Source of the DNA: Bacteroidia bacterium
GTDB taxonomy: Bacteria > Bacteroidota > Bacteroidia > CAILMK01 > JBBDIG01
DNA length: 64,000 nucleotides
Assembly (NCBI GenBank): GCA_040880525.1
Contig: JBBDIG010000014.1
Span: 1 to 64,000, forward strand
Direction: 5' to 3'
The translations under genes were made by a program, and so were the position numbers. Shown in pieces: positions 7,924 to 15,231 of the stretch (the first letter of the stretch is position 1; every line of letters starts with the position of its first letter). The notes beneath the pieces were generated by a model that had not been told where the DNA came from, made no database searches, and was given only the letters and a program-made list of their open reading frames with translations.

Positions 7924-10656
7924 ATGATTATAAAGCACATATTTATTTTGATGGTGTTCTTTCTATGGATGGGTATCCTTCGTTCCCAGCCATCGGGTTT
8001 TATAGCTGAATTGAGCACAAGTAAGCATAACGTTTTTGTGAAGAAGTTTGTATCCGACTACGATGGTTTTATTTTAATGCAACAGATGCATCAACATGGA
8101 TTCTCTCTCACCAAATTTGATGAATGTCTCAATGTAATTTGGTGCAAAATAAAGCCGATATCTTCAATATCCCATACGCATGATATTGCTGGGTCTGCAG
8201 ATGAAGACTATTTTTTCATGGTTAATAAGGATAGAAATACTTCAGACGGTAGCATTATTACTGTCTCCAAATTGGAAAAAATTGGAGGTGCAGTGGTATG
8301 GAGCAAAAATATTGCGTTTCCCGGCCTACAGGGACATCCTAATTTTATAGGGATTACCGAAATCACTGCTACGGCAGATTCCGGTATTGTAATAGTGAGC
8401 TCCCACGGATTAAGCAATAACGTATACAAAGTTGTGAGTATTCATAAAATTGCTAAAGATGGGGGGATGGTATTTACCAAAACTTTAGATGAATTGCAGT
8501 TTTCCCTAAATTCTATTAACTTGGAAGTACATGAAGTTGATGGTACTATTGCTTTGCTAATGAATGATGCAGCTAGTCACGTTATTGATCGTAATTTATA
8601 TATATTGCACATAAGTGAAAACGGTGATCCTGTTATTTTCTATAAAGTAACTTCAATAGGCGACAAATGGATGTTTAGAGGGTCAGCAAAATTAACAGAG
8701 CAAACCCTGTTAGTGCTGGGGGTCGGACGCCAAGACAAAAGAATATTTTATTTTACAATTGAAAATTTAGGTAGTATCAGTGGTATTAAAGCGTACATTA
8801 CTAATCAAGGCACGGGAAACTTTCCTTTTACACCTATCATAACCACTAAAGACTCCTCCGTCATTTTTTGGCAAGCAATTGATACTTTTTCCCGACAAGT
8901 CATAAATTATAATATTGGAAGCAATGCTTTCCGGAGTAAGCGCTATCCAACAAGCTACTGGCCTGACCAGGAAGTGTTTGAATGGAACAACTCAGTTTTG
9001 TTTTTTGGCACGTTTACCAAAGGTGCGATACTGGGCGGCAGGTCCTTGCTTGGACGTATATCAGATTTTGACCAGGATTTGTGTGCAGATGACAATGAGC
9101 CGCGAGATACAACCGGGAACAACGTGCCGTTCGATTCTATTCCCCAATATTTGCCCCTGCCTGCTGACACCAGCCTTTTTTTCCTGCGCGACACCACAGT
9201 AATTTTGGAAGACGCCAGCCAGGAAGTTGACATCATCTGCTCCGATATTAAAATACCAAAAGTTGAATTAGGAAATGATACATTAATCTGTGCTGGTTCC
9301 TTATTTCAATTAAATGCAGGCAATCCGTTAGATTCATTTTCCTACACTTGGAGCACGGGCGATACGGTGGCGGAGATCACGGCCACCACTTCAGGCCGGT
9401 ATTGGGTGGAGGTGTCCAATGGCGGCTGCACGGCCACCGATACCATAGATTTGGTTTTTCTGGATGACGCACAATCCATATTGCCGGATGATACTACCCT
9501 TTGCCCCTACGACAGTTTGCTTGTTTCCATCCCTGCCAGCGGGAATTATCGTTTCATTACGCCAACTAATGACACCCTTACACACGGGGCTATTTATGCA
9601 AAGGACAGCGGCACCTATTATTTGTATGCTGAACTTGATGGCGATTGTGTCTTTCGCGACAGCATCCAATTAATATTGCATGATCTGCCTGCTGCCAAGG
9701 CGGGGCCTGACACGCTGCTGTGCTACAACCAGGAATACGTAATGCAGGGCGCGGGTGGGGTTAGCTACCATTGGATTCCTGCCACTTACTTATCGAACGA
9801 TACCATTCCCGACCCTGTGGCACAACTTCCTCACCAGCAGAATTACATCCTCATTGTGGGCAATAATGCTGGATGCCGTGATACTTCAGCCGTCAGCCTG
9901 GACGTGCGTTCTCCGCTGAATCTGAGCCTGCGTCCCAGTGACACTATTGTATGCAAGGGCGATATGTTGCAGTTCATCGCATCTGCCACAGGAGGCGACA
10001 GCAGCAGCTATTCATTTACCTGGAACGGCAATTCGTCAACAGGCGCAAGCCATAGCCAGGCGTTTTATTCGGAGGGCTGGCTATATGTGACGCTGGAAGA
10101 CGGCTGCTCACCGGAAGTGGGCGACAGCATATTTGTGCAGGTGGCAGACCCGCAGGCCGATTTTATGGTGCAGCCTGACGACACTGCCCATATTAATAAT
10201 TCACTTCACCTCATCAATTATTCGGAAAATGCCGCCCATTATTCCTGGGATTTCGTGAATGGGGAAAGTTCCACGCTCCTGTCGCCCACGGTAGCTTATG
10301 GAGATACCGGGCGCTTTCAAATCCGTTTGGTTGCATTTACCGAAGAAGGCTGCGCGGACACGGCCATGCAATGGGTCTGGGTATTGCCGGAACTAAAGGT
10401 GTTCATTCCGAATGCCTTTCATCCGGGAGGAGGCATCAATGATGTTTTTGCCCCTACAACCTCAGCCGAAGTTTCGTGGCATCTGGAGGTTTACAACCGC
10501 TGGGGCCAGAAGGTATGGGAAGGCACCAACACCGGCTGGGATGGGCAGTACAAAGGCGCACCGGCCCCGGAAGGTGTATACGTCTATAAAATCCAGTTGT
10601 TGGACACTGACCGGAGGGAGAATGCTTTCAGGGGGAATGTGCATTTGTTGCGGTGA
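7924..10656 (+). CDS. secreted T9SS type B (gliding-motility CTD) protein with PKD/Ig-like modules
   Basis: The start is taken at ATG 7924 because it gives a clean signal peptide (MIIKHIFILMVFFLWM, cleavage near RSQ); the frame is open from 7876 but those 16 codons are not signal-like. The protein is 910 residues. Residues about 20-380 are a beta-rich, possibly propeller-like region. Residues about 450-770 hold repeated Ig-like modules with DTLICAGS, DTTLCPYDS and DTLLCYN motifs, followed by a PKD-like module (HYSWDFVNGES) and the type B sorting domain (VFIPNAFHPGGGINDVFAP, YNRWGQKVWEG, GVYVYKIQL). Such proteins leave through T9SS and attach at the cell surface. The last 430 bp are duplicated at 13114-13543. 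Confidence 0.88.
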   Translation: MIIKHIFILMVFFLWMGILRSQPSGFIAELSTSKHNVFVKKFVSDYDGFILMQQMHQHGFSLTKFDECLNVIWCKIKPISSISHTHDIAGSADEDYFFMVNKDRNTSDGSIITVSKLEKIGGAVVWSKNIAFPGLQGHPNFIGITEITATADSGIVIVSSHGLSNNVYKVVSIHKIAKDGGMVFTKTLDELQFSLNSINLEVHEVDGTIALLMNDAASHVIDRNLYILHISENGDPVIFYKVTSIGDKWMFRGSAKLTEQTLLVLGVGRQDKRIFYFTIENLGSISGIKAYITNQGTGNFPFTPIITTKDSSVIFWQAIDTFSRQVINYNIGSNAFRSKRYPTSYWPDQEVFEWNNSVLFFGTFTKGAILGGRSLLGRISDFDQDLCADDNEPRDTTGNNVPFDSIPQYLPLPADTSLFFLRDTTVILEDASQEVDIICSDIKIPKVELGNDTLICAGSLFQLNAGNPLDSFSYTWSTGDTVAEITATTSGRYWVEVSNGGCTATDTIDLVFLDDAQSILPDDTTLCPYDSLLVSIPASGNYRFITPTNDTLTHGAIYAKDSGTYYLYAELDGDCVFRDSIQLILHDLPAAKAGPDTLLCYNQEYVMQGAGGVSYHWIPATYLSNDTIPDPVAQLPHQQNYILIVGNNAGCRDTSAVSLDVRSPLNLSLRPSDTIVCKGDMLQFIASATGGDSSSYSFTWNGNSSTGASHSQAFYSEGWLYVTLEDGCSPEVGDSIFVQVADPQADFMVQPDDTAHINNSLHLINYSENAAHYSWDFVNGESSTLLSPTVAYGDTGRFQIRLVAFTEEGCADTAMQWVWVLPELKVFIPNAFHPGGGINDVFAPTTSAEVSWHLEVYNRWGQKVWEGTNTGWDGQYKGAPAPEGVYVYKIQLLDTDRRENAFRGNVHLLR
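10227..10656 (+). repeat. direct repeat, copy 1 (3' end of the T9SS gene)
   Basis: The 430 bp match 13114-13543 without gaps and with 12 mismatches by my count (about 97% identity). The segment covers the PKD end and the whole type B sorting domain up to the stop codon. Confidence 0.95.
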
Positions 10657-10698
10657 TGCAACTGATTTATAAAAATCCTTATAAATCATTTTTAATAA

Positions 10699-10876
10699 GG
10701 CTACTCTCACCAACGGCACATTCCTATTCACCACCTAGAACGTGTGCTCGTAGTCACCAATTTCAATCTAAAGACATAAACGCCTTACGGCAGTGCTTCG
10801 CCTGTATAAAAATACCGGCCGTTATAGTTTTCGTCTTTGGCAACGGTGCAGAATACTGGTTCTACTGCTGCGCGGT
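10699..10876 (-). pseudogene. decayed T9SS type B sorting-domain fragment
   Basis: The complement reads NYNGRYFYTGEALP, then a TAA stop, then GVYVFRLKLVTTSTRSR, and after a frame change VVNRNVPLVRVAL. This follows the usual end of a gliding-motility C-terminal domain (LPEGVYVYRL ... V-x-R-x-x-x-VTLVR); the stop sits where Glu is expected (TAA against GAA). It is a third sorting-domain trace within 3 kb, on the opposite strand. The call rests on motif order only. Confidence 0.5.
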
Positions 10877-10895
10877 ATTAGCCAGGAAATTTTAA

Positions 10896-11657
10896 CTAAA
10901 GGGCATATTTTAATGCTAGCGCTACACCTATGTTATAATATTCTTCATCAAAAAAAACGGATTCCCCAGCGAGCGGGGTTATTGCATATTGCACATGTGG
11001 TCCGAATGAAATGGATAGGGCAGGTCGCACTTCATAAGAAATGGCCATTCGCCCCCATACTGAAGCAGTATAAGGTGAGAAGTCATCAAGCCGGTCTGAT
11101 GATTTATTGCTTTCATTTTCTTCATTCCACTCTGTAACTTTTTGACGGCTAAATAATAACAAATCTATGGAAGGGCCTACAGATAGGTGTAAACCCCAGC
11201 GGCCTGCACTATCTAAAGGCAATGAACCCTGAACCAACAATGGCAATGCTAAATATACCATTTTAAATCTTGCTTCATTTTCAACGCTGCCAGGAAACCT
11301 GCTTAAAAAGATAAACTCACAGTTGGGTGGAGGGCCAGGGCGGCAATTACGAACCCTGGGCCTGGAAAAGCCCCGCTCATTATACAGAAGTCCTGAAGAT
11401 AAGGCCAGCCAATTATTTATGCGGTATTCTACCAATAGGCCGGCTGTAAGCCTGGCAGCAGGAAATTCAAGTGTATCCCGGTCTTTCTTCACCCTTGCAG
11501 CCAAAGCCAATACACTTGGGTCCCCTTCTTCCGCCAATTTTATATTTCGAAAAGCTGAATTCACTGAGAAAACAGGCTCCACATACCACCGTGAATTTTG
11601 AGCCTGTGACAAATGGCTTATAAAAAAGCAGGCTATGAAAATGTATCGTTTCTTCAC
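10896..11657 (-). CDS. PorT-like outer-membrane beta-barrel protein
   Basis: This 253-residue protein has a signal peptide (MKKRYIFIACFFISHLSQAQ) and alternating aromatic/polar strands typical of the eight-stranded PorT/OMP_b-brl family, for example LTAGLLVEYRINNWLALSSGLLYNERGF near residues 68-95. It ends in VALALKYAL, a usual barrel end. The molecular role is unknown; the family includes the T9SS component PorT but also many unrelated barrels. It is convergent with the degraded T9SS traces to its left. A TAnnTTTG box lies about 100 bp upstream. Confidence 0.78.
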   Translation of the reverse strand: MKKRYIFIACFFISHLSQAQNSRWYVEPVFSVNSAFRNIKLAEEGDPSVLALAARVKKDRDTLEFPAARLTAGLLVEYRINNWLALSSGLLYNERGFSRPRVRNCRPGPPPNCEFIFLSRFPGSVENEARFKMVYLALPLLVQGSLPLDSAGRWGLHLSVGPSIDLLLFSRQKVTEWNEENESNKSSDRLDDFSPYTASVWGRMAISYEVRPALSISFGPHVQYAITPLAGESVFFDEEYYNIGVALALKYAL

Positions 11658-11755
11658 TGTTGTAATTTTAGGATCTTTTGAGAAATATTCTGACTTAATT
11701 TGGAAATCAAATAAAGACCAGTAGATTAAAATACTGGCAAAATTTGGCTCTTTTG

Positions 11756-11763
11756 CAAAGATA
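11756..11763 (-). promoter_or_regulatory. candidate -7 box for the PorT-like gene
   Basis: Read on the minus strand this is TATCTTTG, matching TAnnTTTG, 99 bp before the start codon at 11657. A small dyad (CCAGTA and TACTGG, 11719-11738) lies in the would-be leader. Confidence 0.35.
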
Positions 11764-11839
11764 GGGTGCGAGGGGCTTTCCCCGTCAGATACCGCTTGCG
11801 GAGAGGAGTCCTCAGTTGTGCGTTCGACTTTCTTTTCTG

Positions 11840-12157
11840 TCAGGTAAGTTTAACAAAATTGTCTTCAATTTTTACGTTAATATTTATCTCCGCATTCAAG
11901 GCGCTAAACACTTTCATTATTGTGTCAATGGTCGCACTGTTGGCACTACTTTCAAGTTTAGAGATTTGAGCTTCTGCACTCCAACAAGTCGTCCAAGTTA
12001 TTTTTGTGTCAAGTTTCTTACTGTCTTGCGGTTTTAATCATCTTACCTAAAACGTCCATTCGAAGTTCGTATTCGTCACGTTCTTGAGTTCCGACTTTGC
12101 CGATATACTTGTCTTTCATCTCGGCAAGCGTATAGGTTTTAATTCTTTAGTTGCCAT
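11840..12157 (-). pseudogene. frameshifted HigA-like XRE antitoxin
   Basis: From ATG 12157 the complement reads MATKELK, then after a one-base shift TYTLAEMKDKYIGKVGTQER and DEYELRMDVLGKMIKTARQ, then a stop. After another shift it reads AEAQISKLESSANSATIDT and VFSALNAEININVKIED to a stop at 11840. Order and motifs match HigA-type antitoxins (ME/HTH start with KDKYIGK, helix-turn-helix with QISKLE, then IMKVFSALNA). The first half of the helix-turn-helix is scrambled, so the protein is dead. Just upstream on the same strand a frame ending MVIEWREY may be the last residues of the lost HigB toxin. Confidence 0.72.
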
Positions 12158-12250
12158 GTGATTACTTTTTTGTTTGTTTCTTAATATTCTCTCCACTCGA
12201 TTACCATTCGTTTATTATTTCAACCAGTCATTAAGAAAGTGGATTAAAAA

Positions 12251-12535
12251 TTAAGCAGCCGTAGAATCTATTTTGAGTTGTCCACCCAATGCTTTAAGTA
12301 CCTTATAAATGGTTTCAAATTGTGGTTTGGAGTTTTGACTCAATGCCTTATACAAACTAGGTCGGCTAAGTCCTGTTTGTTCTGCAATTTTTGTCATACC
12401 AATAGCTTTGGCAATATGTCCAATGGCTGCTACCAATTCTTGCGAATCACCATCTTCTAAAACGGCATTCAAGTATTCAGCAATCATCTTGTTGTCATCT
12501 AAATAGTCAGCGATGTCAAATTTTGAAGTTGTCAT
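12251..12535 (-). CDS. addiction-module antidote protein (HTH, HigA/TIGR02684 type)
   Basis: This 94-residue antitoxin carries a C-terminal helix-turn-helix (KIAEQTGLSRPSLYKALS, about residues 50-67). The N-terminus SKFDIADYLDDNKMIAEYLNAVLEDGD is characteristic of the antidote family that pairs with short RelE-like killer proteins. Its start codon overlaps the toxin stop by 4 bp, the usual toxin-first order of this subgroup. It should bind and neutralise the toxin and repress the operon. Length is normal (about 95-105 residues). Confidence 0.9.
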   Translation of the reverse strand: MTTSKFDIADYLDDNKMIAEYLNAVLEDGDSQELVAAIGHIAKAIGMTKIAEQTGLSRPSLYKALSQNSKPQFETIYKVLKALGGQLKIDSTAA

Positions 12536-12840
12536 GATTTCTTATTTTTATATTTAGTCCAAAGAGATTTAGCTTTAGCGATGTCCGCACTTTGAGTTGA
12601 TTTGTCACCTCCTAAAAGAAGTAAGACAACCGTTTTACCTTGCTCTTTATAGTATACTCTATATCCTTTACCTTCCTCGATTCTTAATTCCATTAAACCA
12701 TCTCCGACTGATTTACAATCTCCAAAGTTGCCTTTCAGTTCGATTCGTTGGATTCTAACTAAAACTTTGGCTTTCGCTCTAAAGTCTTTTAGCTTCCGCA
12801 GCCATTTATCAAATTCGGTGGTTTTTTCAATTAAGTACAT
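12532..12840 (-). CDS. RelE/ParE-type toxin (addiction-module killer, TIGR02683 type)
   Basis: The start chosen is ATG 12840 (MYLIEKTTEFDKWLRKLKD), giving the usual 102-residue size; the longer open frame to 13107 adds sequence without family features. The toxin has the RelE fold signature: an N-terminal strand with FDKWLRKLKDFRAKAKV, then GDCKSVGDGLMELRIEEGKGYRVYYKE, and a late LLLGGDKSTQSADIAKAK segment. Members are ribosome-dependent or free mRNA interferases. It is coupled to the antidote gene at 12251. The pair sits between the two copies of the 430-bp direct repeat. Confidence 0.9.
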   Translation of the reverse strand: MYLIEKTTEFDKWLRKLKDFRAKAKVLVRIQRIELKGNFGDCKSVGDGLMELRIEEGKGYRVYYKEQGKTVVLLLLGGDKSTQSADIAKAKSLWTKYKNKKS

Positions 12841-13080
12841 CAACCAAAATTGTATCCAAGTGAATACAAAGGTAGGAAATTTTTTCTTACGTTTTAAAAT
12901 GAATGGGAACGGAAAAGTGTATGGTCCGTGTCCCGAAGGGCATGTGCAATTCTCTTTGTGTGTGCCCGGCATGGGCAAAGTATCGAAGATGCCTAATAAT
13001 TTCCAGCGGGTTTGCCGTGTATGCAACATTAATGTTTTCATACACTCAAATTTTATTAATGGAGCCAGGTCCATAGCTTT
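12841..13080. other. gene-free junction between the TA pair and the chimeric remnant
   Basis: This holds the upstream region of the toxin gene. It contains GTATGGTCCGTGTCCCGAAG and later GCCTAATAATTTCCAGCGGG, which faintly recall cassette recombination sites, but the paired arms needed for an attC site could not be shown. No gene is called. Confidence 0.4.
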
Positions 13081-13543
13081 GCCCAAGGGCAAGTATCTCT
13101 GGCCCACGGTGGCAAATGCAGCCCATTATTCCTGGGATTTCGGGAATGGGGAAAGTTCCACGCTCCTGTCGCCCACGGTGGCTTATGGAGATACCGGGCG
13201 CTTTCAAATCCGTTTGGTTGCATTTACCGAAGAAGGCTGCGCGGACACGGCCATGCAATGGGTCTGGGTATTGCCGGAACTAAAGGTGTTCATTCCGAAT
13301 GCCTTTCATCCGGGAGGAGGCATCAATGATGTTTTTGCCCCTACAACCTCAGCCGAAGTTTCGTGGCATCTGGAGGTTTACAACCGCTGGGGCCAGAAGG
13401 TATGGGAAGGCACCAACACCGGCTGGGATGGGCAGTACAAAGGCGCACCGGCAGCGGAAGGTGTGTACGTCTATAAAATCCAGTTGCTGGACACCGACAG
13501 GAGGGAAAATGCTTTCATGGGGAGTGTGCATTTGTTGCGGTGA
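13081..13543 (+). pseudogene. chimeric remnant: haloperoxidase-like piece fused to a T9SS type B C-terminus
   Basis: Bases 13081-13119 match 34 of 39 bases of the haloperoxidase gene (6310-6348) in the same codon frame (KGKYLWPTVANA against NGKYHWPAVANA). From 13114 the sequence switches to a copy of 10227-10656. The two parents share the hexamer AAATGC exactly at the switch. The frame is open from 12728 to 13543, but no signal peptide or family start precedes the fusion, so I treat it as a non-functional relic. The T9SS half keeps the complete PKD end and sorting domain and its stop. Confidence 0.7.
13114..13543 (+). repeat. direct repeat, copy 2
   Basis: Second copy of 10227-10656, gap-free, 12 mismatches. 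Eight of the twelve differences fall in the last 100 bp. Confidence 0.95.
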
Positions 13544-13600
13544 GGATTTTCAGAGGCACCATGTTTCATCCATTTTACTCCTTGTCATTCATTTTTTCTT

Positions 13601-13608
13601 TACTTTTG
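13601..13608 (+). promoter_or_regulatory. candidate -7 box for the lipoprotein gene at 13644
   Basis: TACTTTTG fits TAnnTTTG, 35 bp before the ATG. A TTG at 13582-13584 is 16 bp upstream, slightly short for the -33 box. Confidence 0.4.
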
Positions 13609-13643
13609 ATAACGAAATAATACAACAACAAAAAGATAACAAC

Positions 13644-14297
13644 ATGAAAAGGAACTTAATTACTTATCTGGCAATGGTCTTAGCCGCTGCTACCTTCACT
13701 TTTACTTCTTGCGGAAAAGAAGAAGGCACTCCCGTCCCTAAAGATCCGGTCACCGGGCCCTCAGGCACTCTCGAAGTAACGGTGATGGATGAGGATGGAA
13801 ATTTACTTGAAGAAATCAATGTGCAACTTGCGTATACGCTGGATAGCATGAGCAATGAGAAGTTCTTTGCCAGCGCCAAGACTGATGCAGCAGGAATTGC
13901 GACATTTACAGAAGTGCGCATAAGCAAGGTATATGTGTATGCAAATAAAGGCACTCTTAATGATTATCAAATCGTAAATATTAAAGAGGATGAAACGGTA
14001 ACTGCTGAGCTTACGCTTATCAGAAGTGGTGATCTAAGGGTAATCGTAAAGATCAGCACTACTGCCGGTAATGTGGCCGGTGGAGCAGATGTCCAGGTAT
14101 CATTAACGGAAGCTGACTGGGAGAATGATAAATATATCGCTACAGGAGTAACTGATGATTTTGGACAGGTGCTTTTTCCAAACTTGCCTGTAGGAAGTGT
14201 TTGGGTCGCTGCTCAGCATGAGGATAAAAAGGGCTCGGCTTCTTTTGTGGTGAAAGAAGGCCAGGAAATAAGCCAGGTGATGGCTGTCGGGCCGTAA
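13644..14297 (+). CDS. lipoprotein with two carboxypeptidase-regulatory/Ig-like domains
   Basis: This 217-residue protein starts at ATG 13644; the longer open frame from 13299 runs through the neighbouring relic. A lipoprotein signal ends TFTFTSCGKEEG (lipid-modified Cys about residue 23). Two similar beta modules follow, about residues 42-130 (LEVTVMDEDGNLLEEINVQL ... TDAAGIATFTEVR) and 131-217 (LRVIVKISTTAGNVAGGADV ... TDDFGQVLFPNLP). They resemble CnaB/CarboxypepD_reg folds that decorate surface proteins. No enzyme motif is seen. A strong terminator follows. Confidence 0.75.
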   Translation: MKRNLITYLAMVLAAATFTFTSCGKEEGTPVPKDPVTGPSGTLEVTVMDEDGNLLEEINVQLAYTLDSMSNEKFFASAKTDAAGIATFTEVRISKVYVYANKGTLNDYQIVNIKEDETVTAELTLIRSGDLRVIVKISTTAGNVAGGADVQVSLTEADWENDKYIATGVTDDFGQVLFPNLPVGSVWVAAQHEDKKGSASFVVKEGQEISQVMAVGP

Positions 14298-14321
14298 CGT
14301 ATCCAGGCTATATTAATAAGC

Positions 14322-14359
14322 AAAAGGTGCTGTCCGTTTTTCAGGCAGCACCTTTTTTT
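14322..14359 (+). terminator. rho-independent terminator
   Basis: The arms AAAAGGTGCTG and CAGCACCTTTT pair perfectly over 11 bp around a 13-base loop and are followed by a T-run. Confidence 0.88.
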
Positions 14360-14429
14360 AATATACGCTATTTCTAAATGATCAATTCCCGGATCTTTAT
14401 TCCAAAATAGAAATTCCAACAGCCGTATT

Positions 14430-15098
14430 TCAGGAAGCAGTGTAATAGGCCGTTACATCCGCCAGGGGTTTTCGCTCAATATCAGGGACTTGCGCATCCG
14501 CAGCCGGATAGCCGACAGGGATCAGCAGAAAAGGCCGCTCATTCTCCGGACGCTGCAAAATATTAGTAAGAAAATTCATGGGGCTTGGTGTATGGGTTAA
14601 TGATGCCAAACCGGCATTATGAATAGCCGCCAGCAAGAATCCTGAAGCAAGACCTATGGATTCCGACACATAATAGTTATTCCTTTTTTTTCCGTCCCGG
14701 AGATCATAGGCTTTTTTAAAAACAATGATAAGCCAGGGAGCGGTTTCCAGAAATGGCTTCTCCCAGCCTGTTCCCAATGGTTCCAGATCCTCTAGCCATT
14801 CTTTGCTCATACGGCCATTATAACTGCGGTATTCTTCTTCTTCAGCCGCCTTTCGTATTTCTTTTTTTATCTGAGGATCGGAGACAACACAGAAGGTCCA
14901 GGGTTGCTTGTGCGCTCCGGACGGTGCTGTGGAAGCTGCCCGGATAATGTTTTCAATTATTTTAAGCGATACGGGTTTGTCAGAAAAATGGCGGATGCTC
15001 CTGCGGCTGTTTATCCATTGATAGAATGATTCACTCCTGCTCAGCATTTCCGCTTCATTTATTTCATCCATCTCGTAAGGAACCTTTTTATGTGGCAT
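14430..15098 (-). CDS. nitroreductase family protein (FMN-dependent)
   Basis: This 222-residue cytoplasmic flavoprotein has the FMN-binding signature SRRSIRHFSDKPV near residue 31 and APSGAHKQPWTFCVVSD near residue 58. A second half follows with SESIGLASGFLLAAIHNAGL and the NADPH/FMN-contacting LIPVGYPA. Members reduce nitro groups, quinones or flavins, or dehalogenate iodotyrosine. The spacing of motifs and the PSGAHKQPW form resemble the iodotyrosine deiodinase-like branch, but the substrate cannot be told. It stands alone, convergent with the lipoprotein to its left. Confidence 0.88.
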   Translation of the reverse strand: MPHKKVPYEMDEINEAEMLSRSESFYQWINSRRSIRHFSDKPVSLKIIENIIRAASTAPSGAHKQPWTFCVVSDPQIKKEIRKAAEEEEYRSYNGRMSKEWLEDLEPLGTGWEKPFLETAPWLIIVFKKAYDLRDGKKRNNYYVSESIGLASGFLLAAIHNAGLASLTHTPSPMNFLTNILQRPENERPFLLIPVGYPAADAQVPDIERKPLADVTAYYTAS

Positions 15099-15176
15099 TT
15101 TTATTTTTTAAAAGAGGTTATAATTGTTATTTAGCTAAAAATGATTTTAATAAAAAATTAAATAATTTATTAAAAC

Positions 15177-15216
15177 TAAAAATCCCCGGCTGCAAATGCA
15201 CAACCGGGGATTTTTA
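15177..15216 (-). terminator. terminator of the CHRD protein gene
   Basis: An AAATCCCCGG arm pairs with CCGGGGATTT around a loop of about 15 bases, with T-runs on both strands. It lies just after the stop of the minus-strand CHRD gene at 15232. Confidence 0.8.
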
Positions 15217-15231
15217 AACAAATGAAAAGGT

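Noticed and set aside
12930-13030. Possible integron attC-like site before the toxin gene (GCCTAATAATTTCCAGCGGG)
   Set aside because: Only one arm resembles the attC start; I could not find the matching arm with a GTTRRRY core, and no integrase gene is in the window.
12728-13080. Coding capacity of the 271-codon frame before the chimeric junction
   Set aside because: The first part is antisense to the toxin gene and has no signal peptide or domain; only 13081 onward shows homology.
12841-13107. N-terminal extension of the RelE-type toxin to 191 residues
   Set aside because: Family members begin at the MYLIEKTTEF position; the extension has no family sequence and includes the chimeric relic on the other strand.
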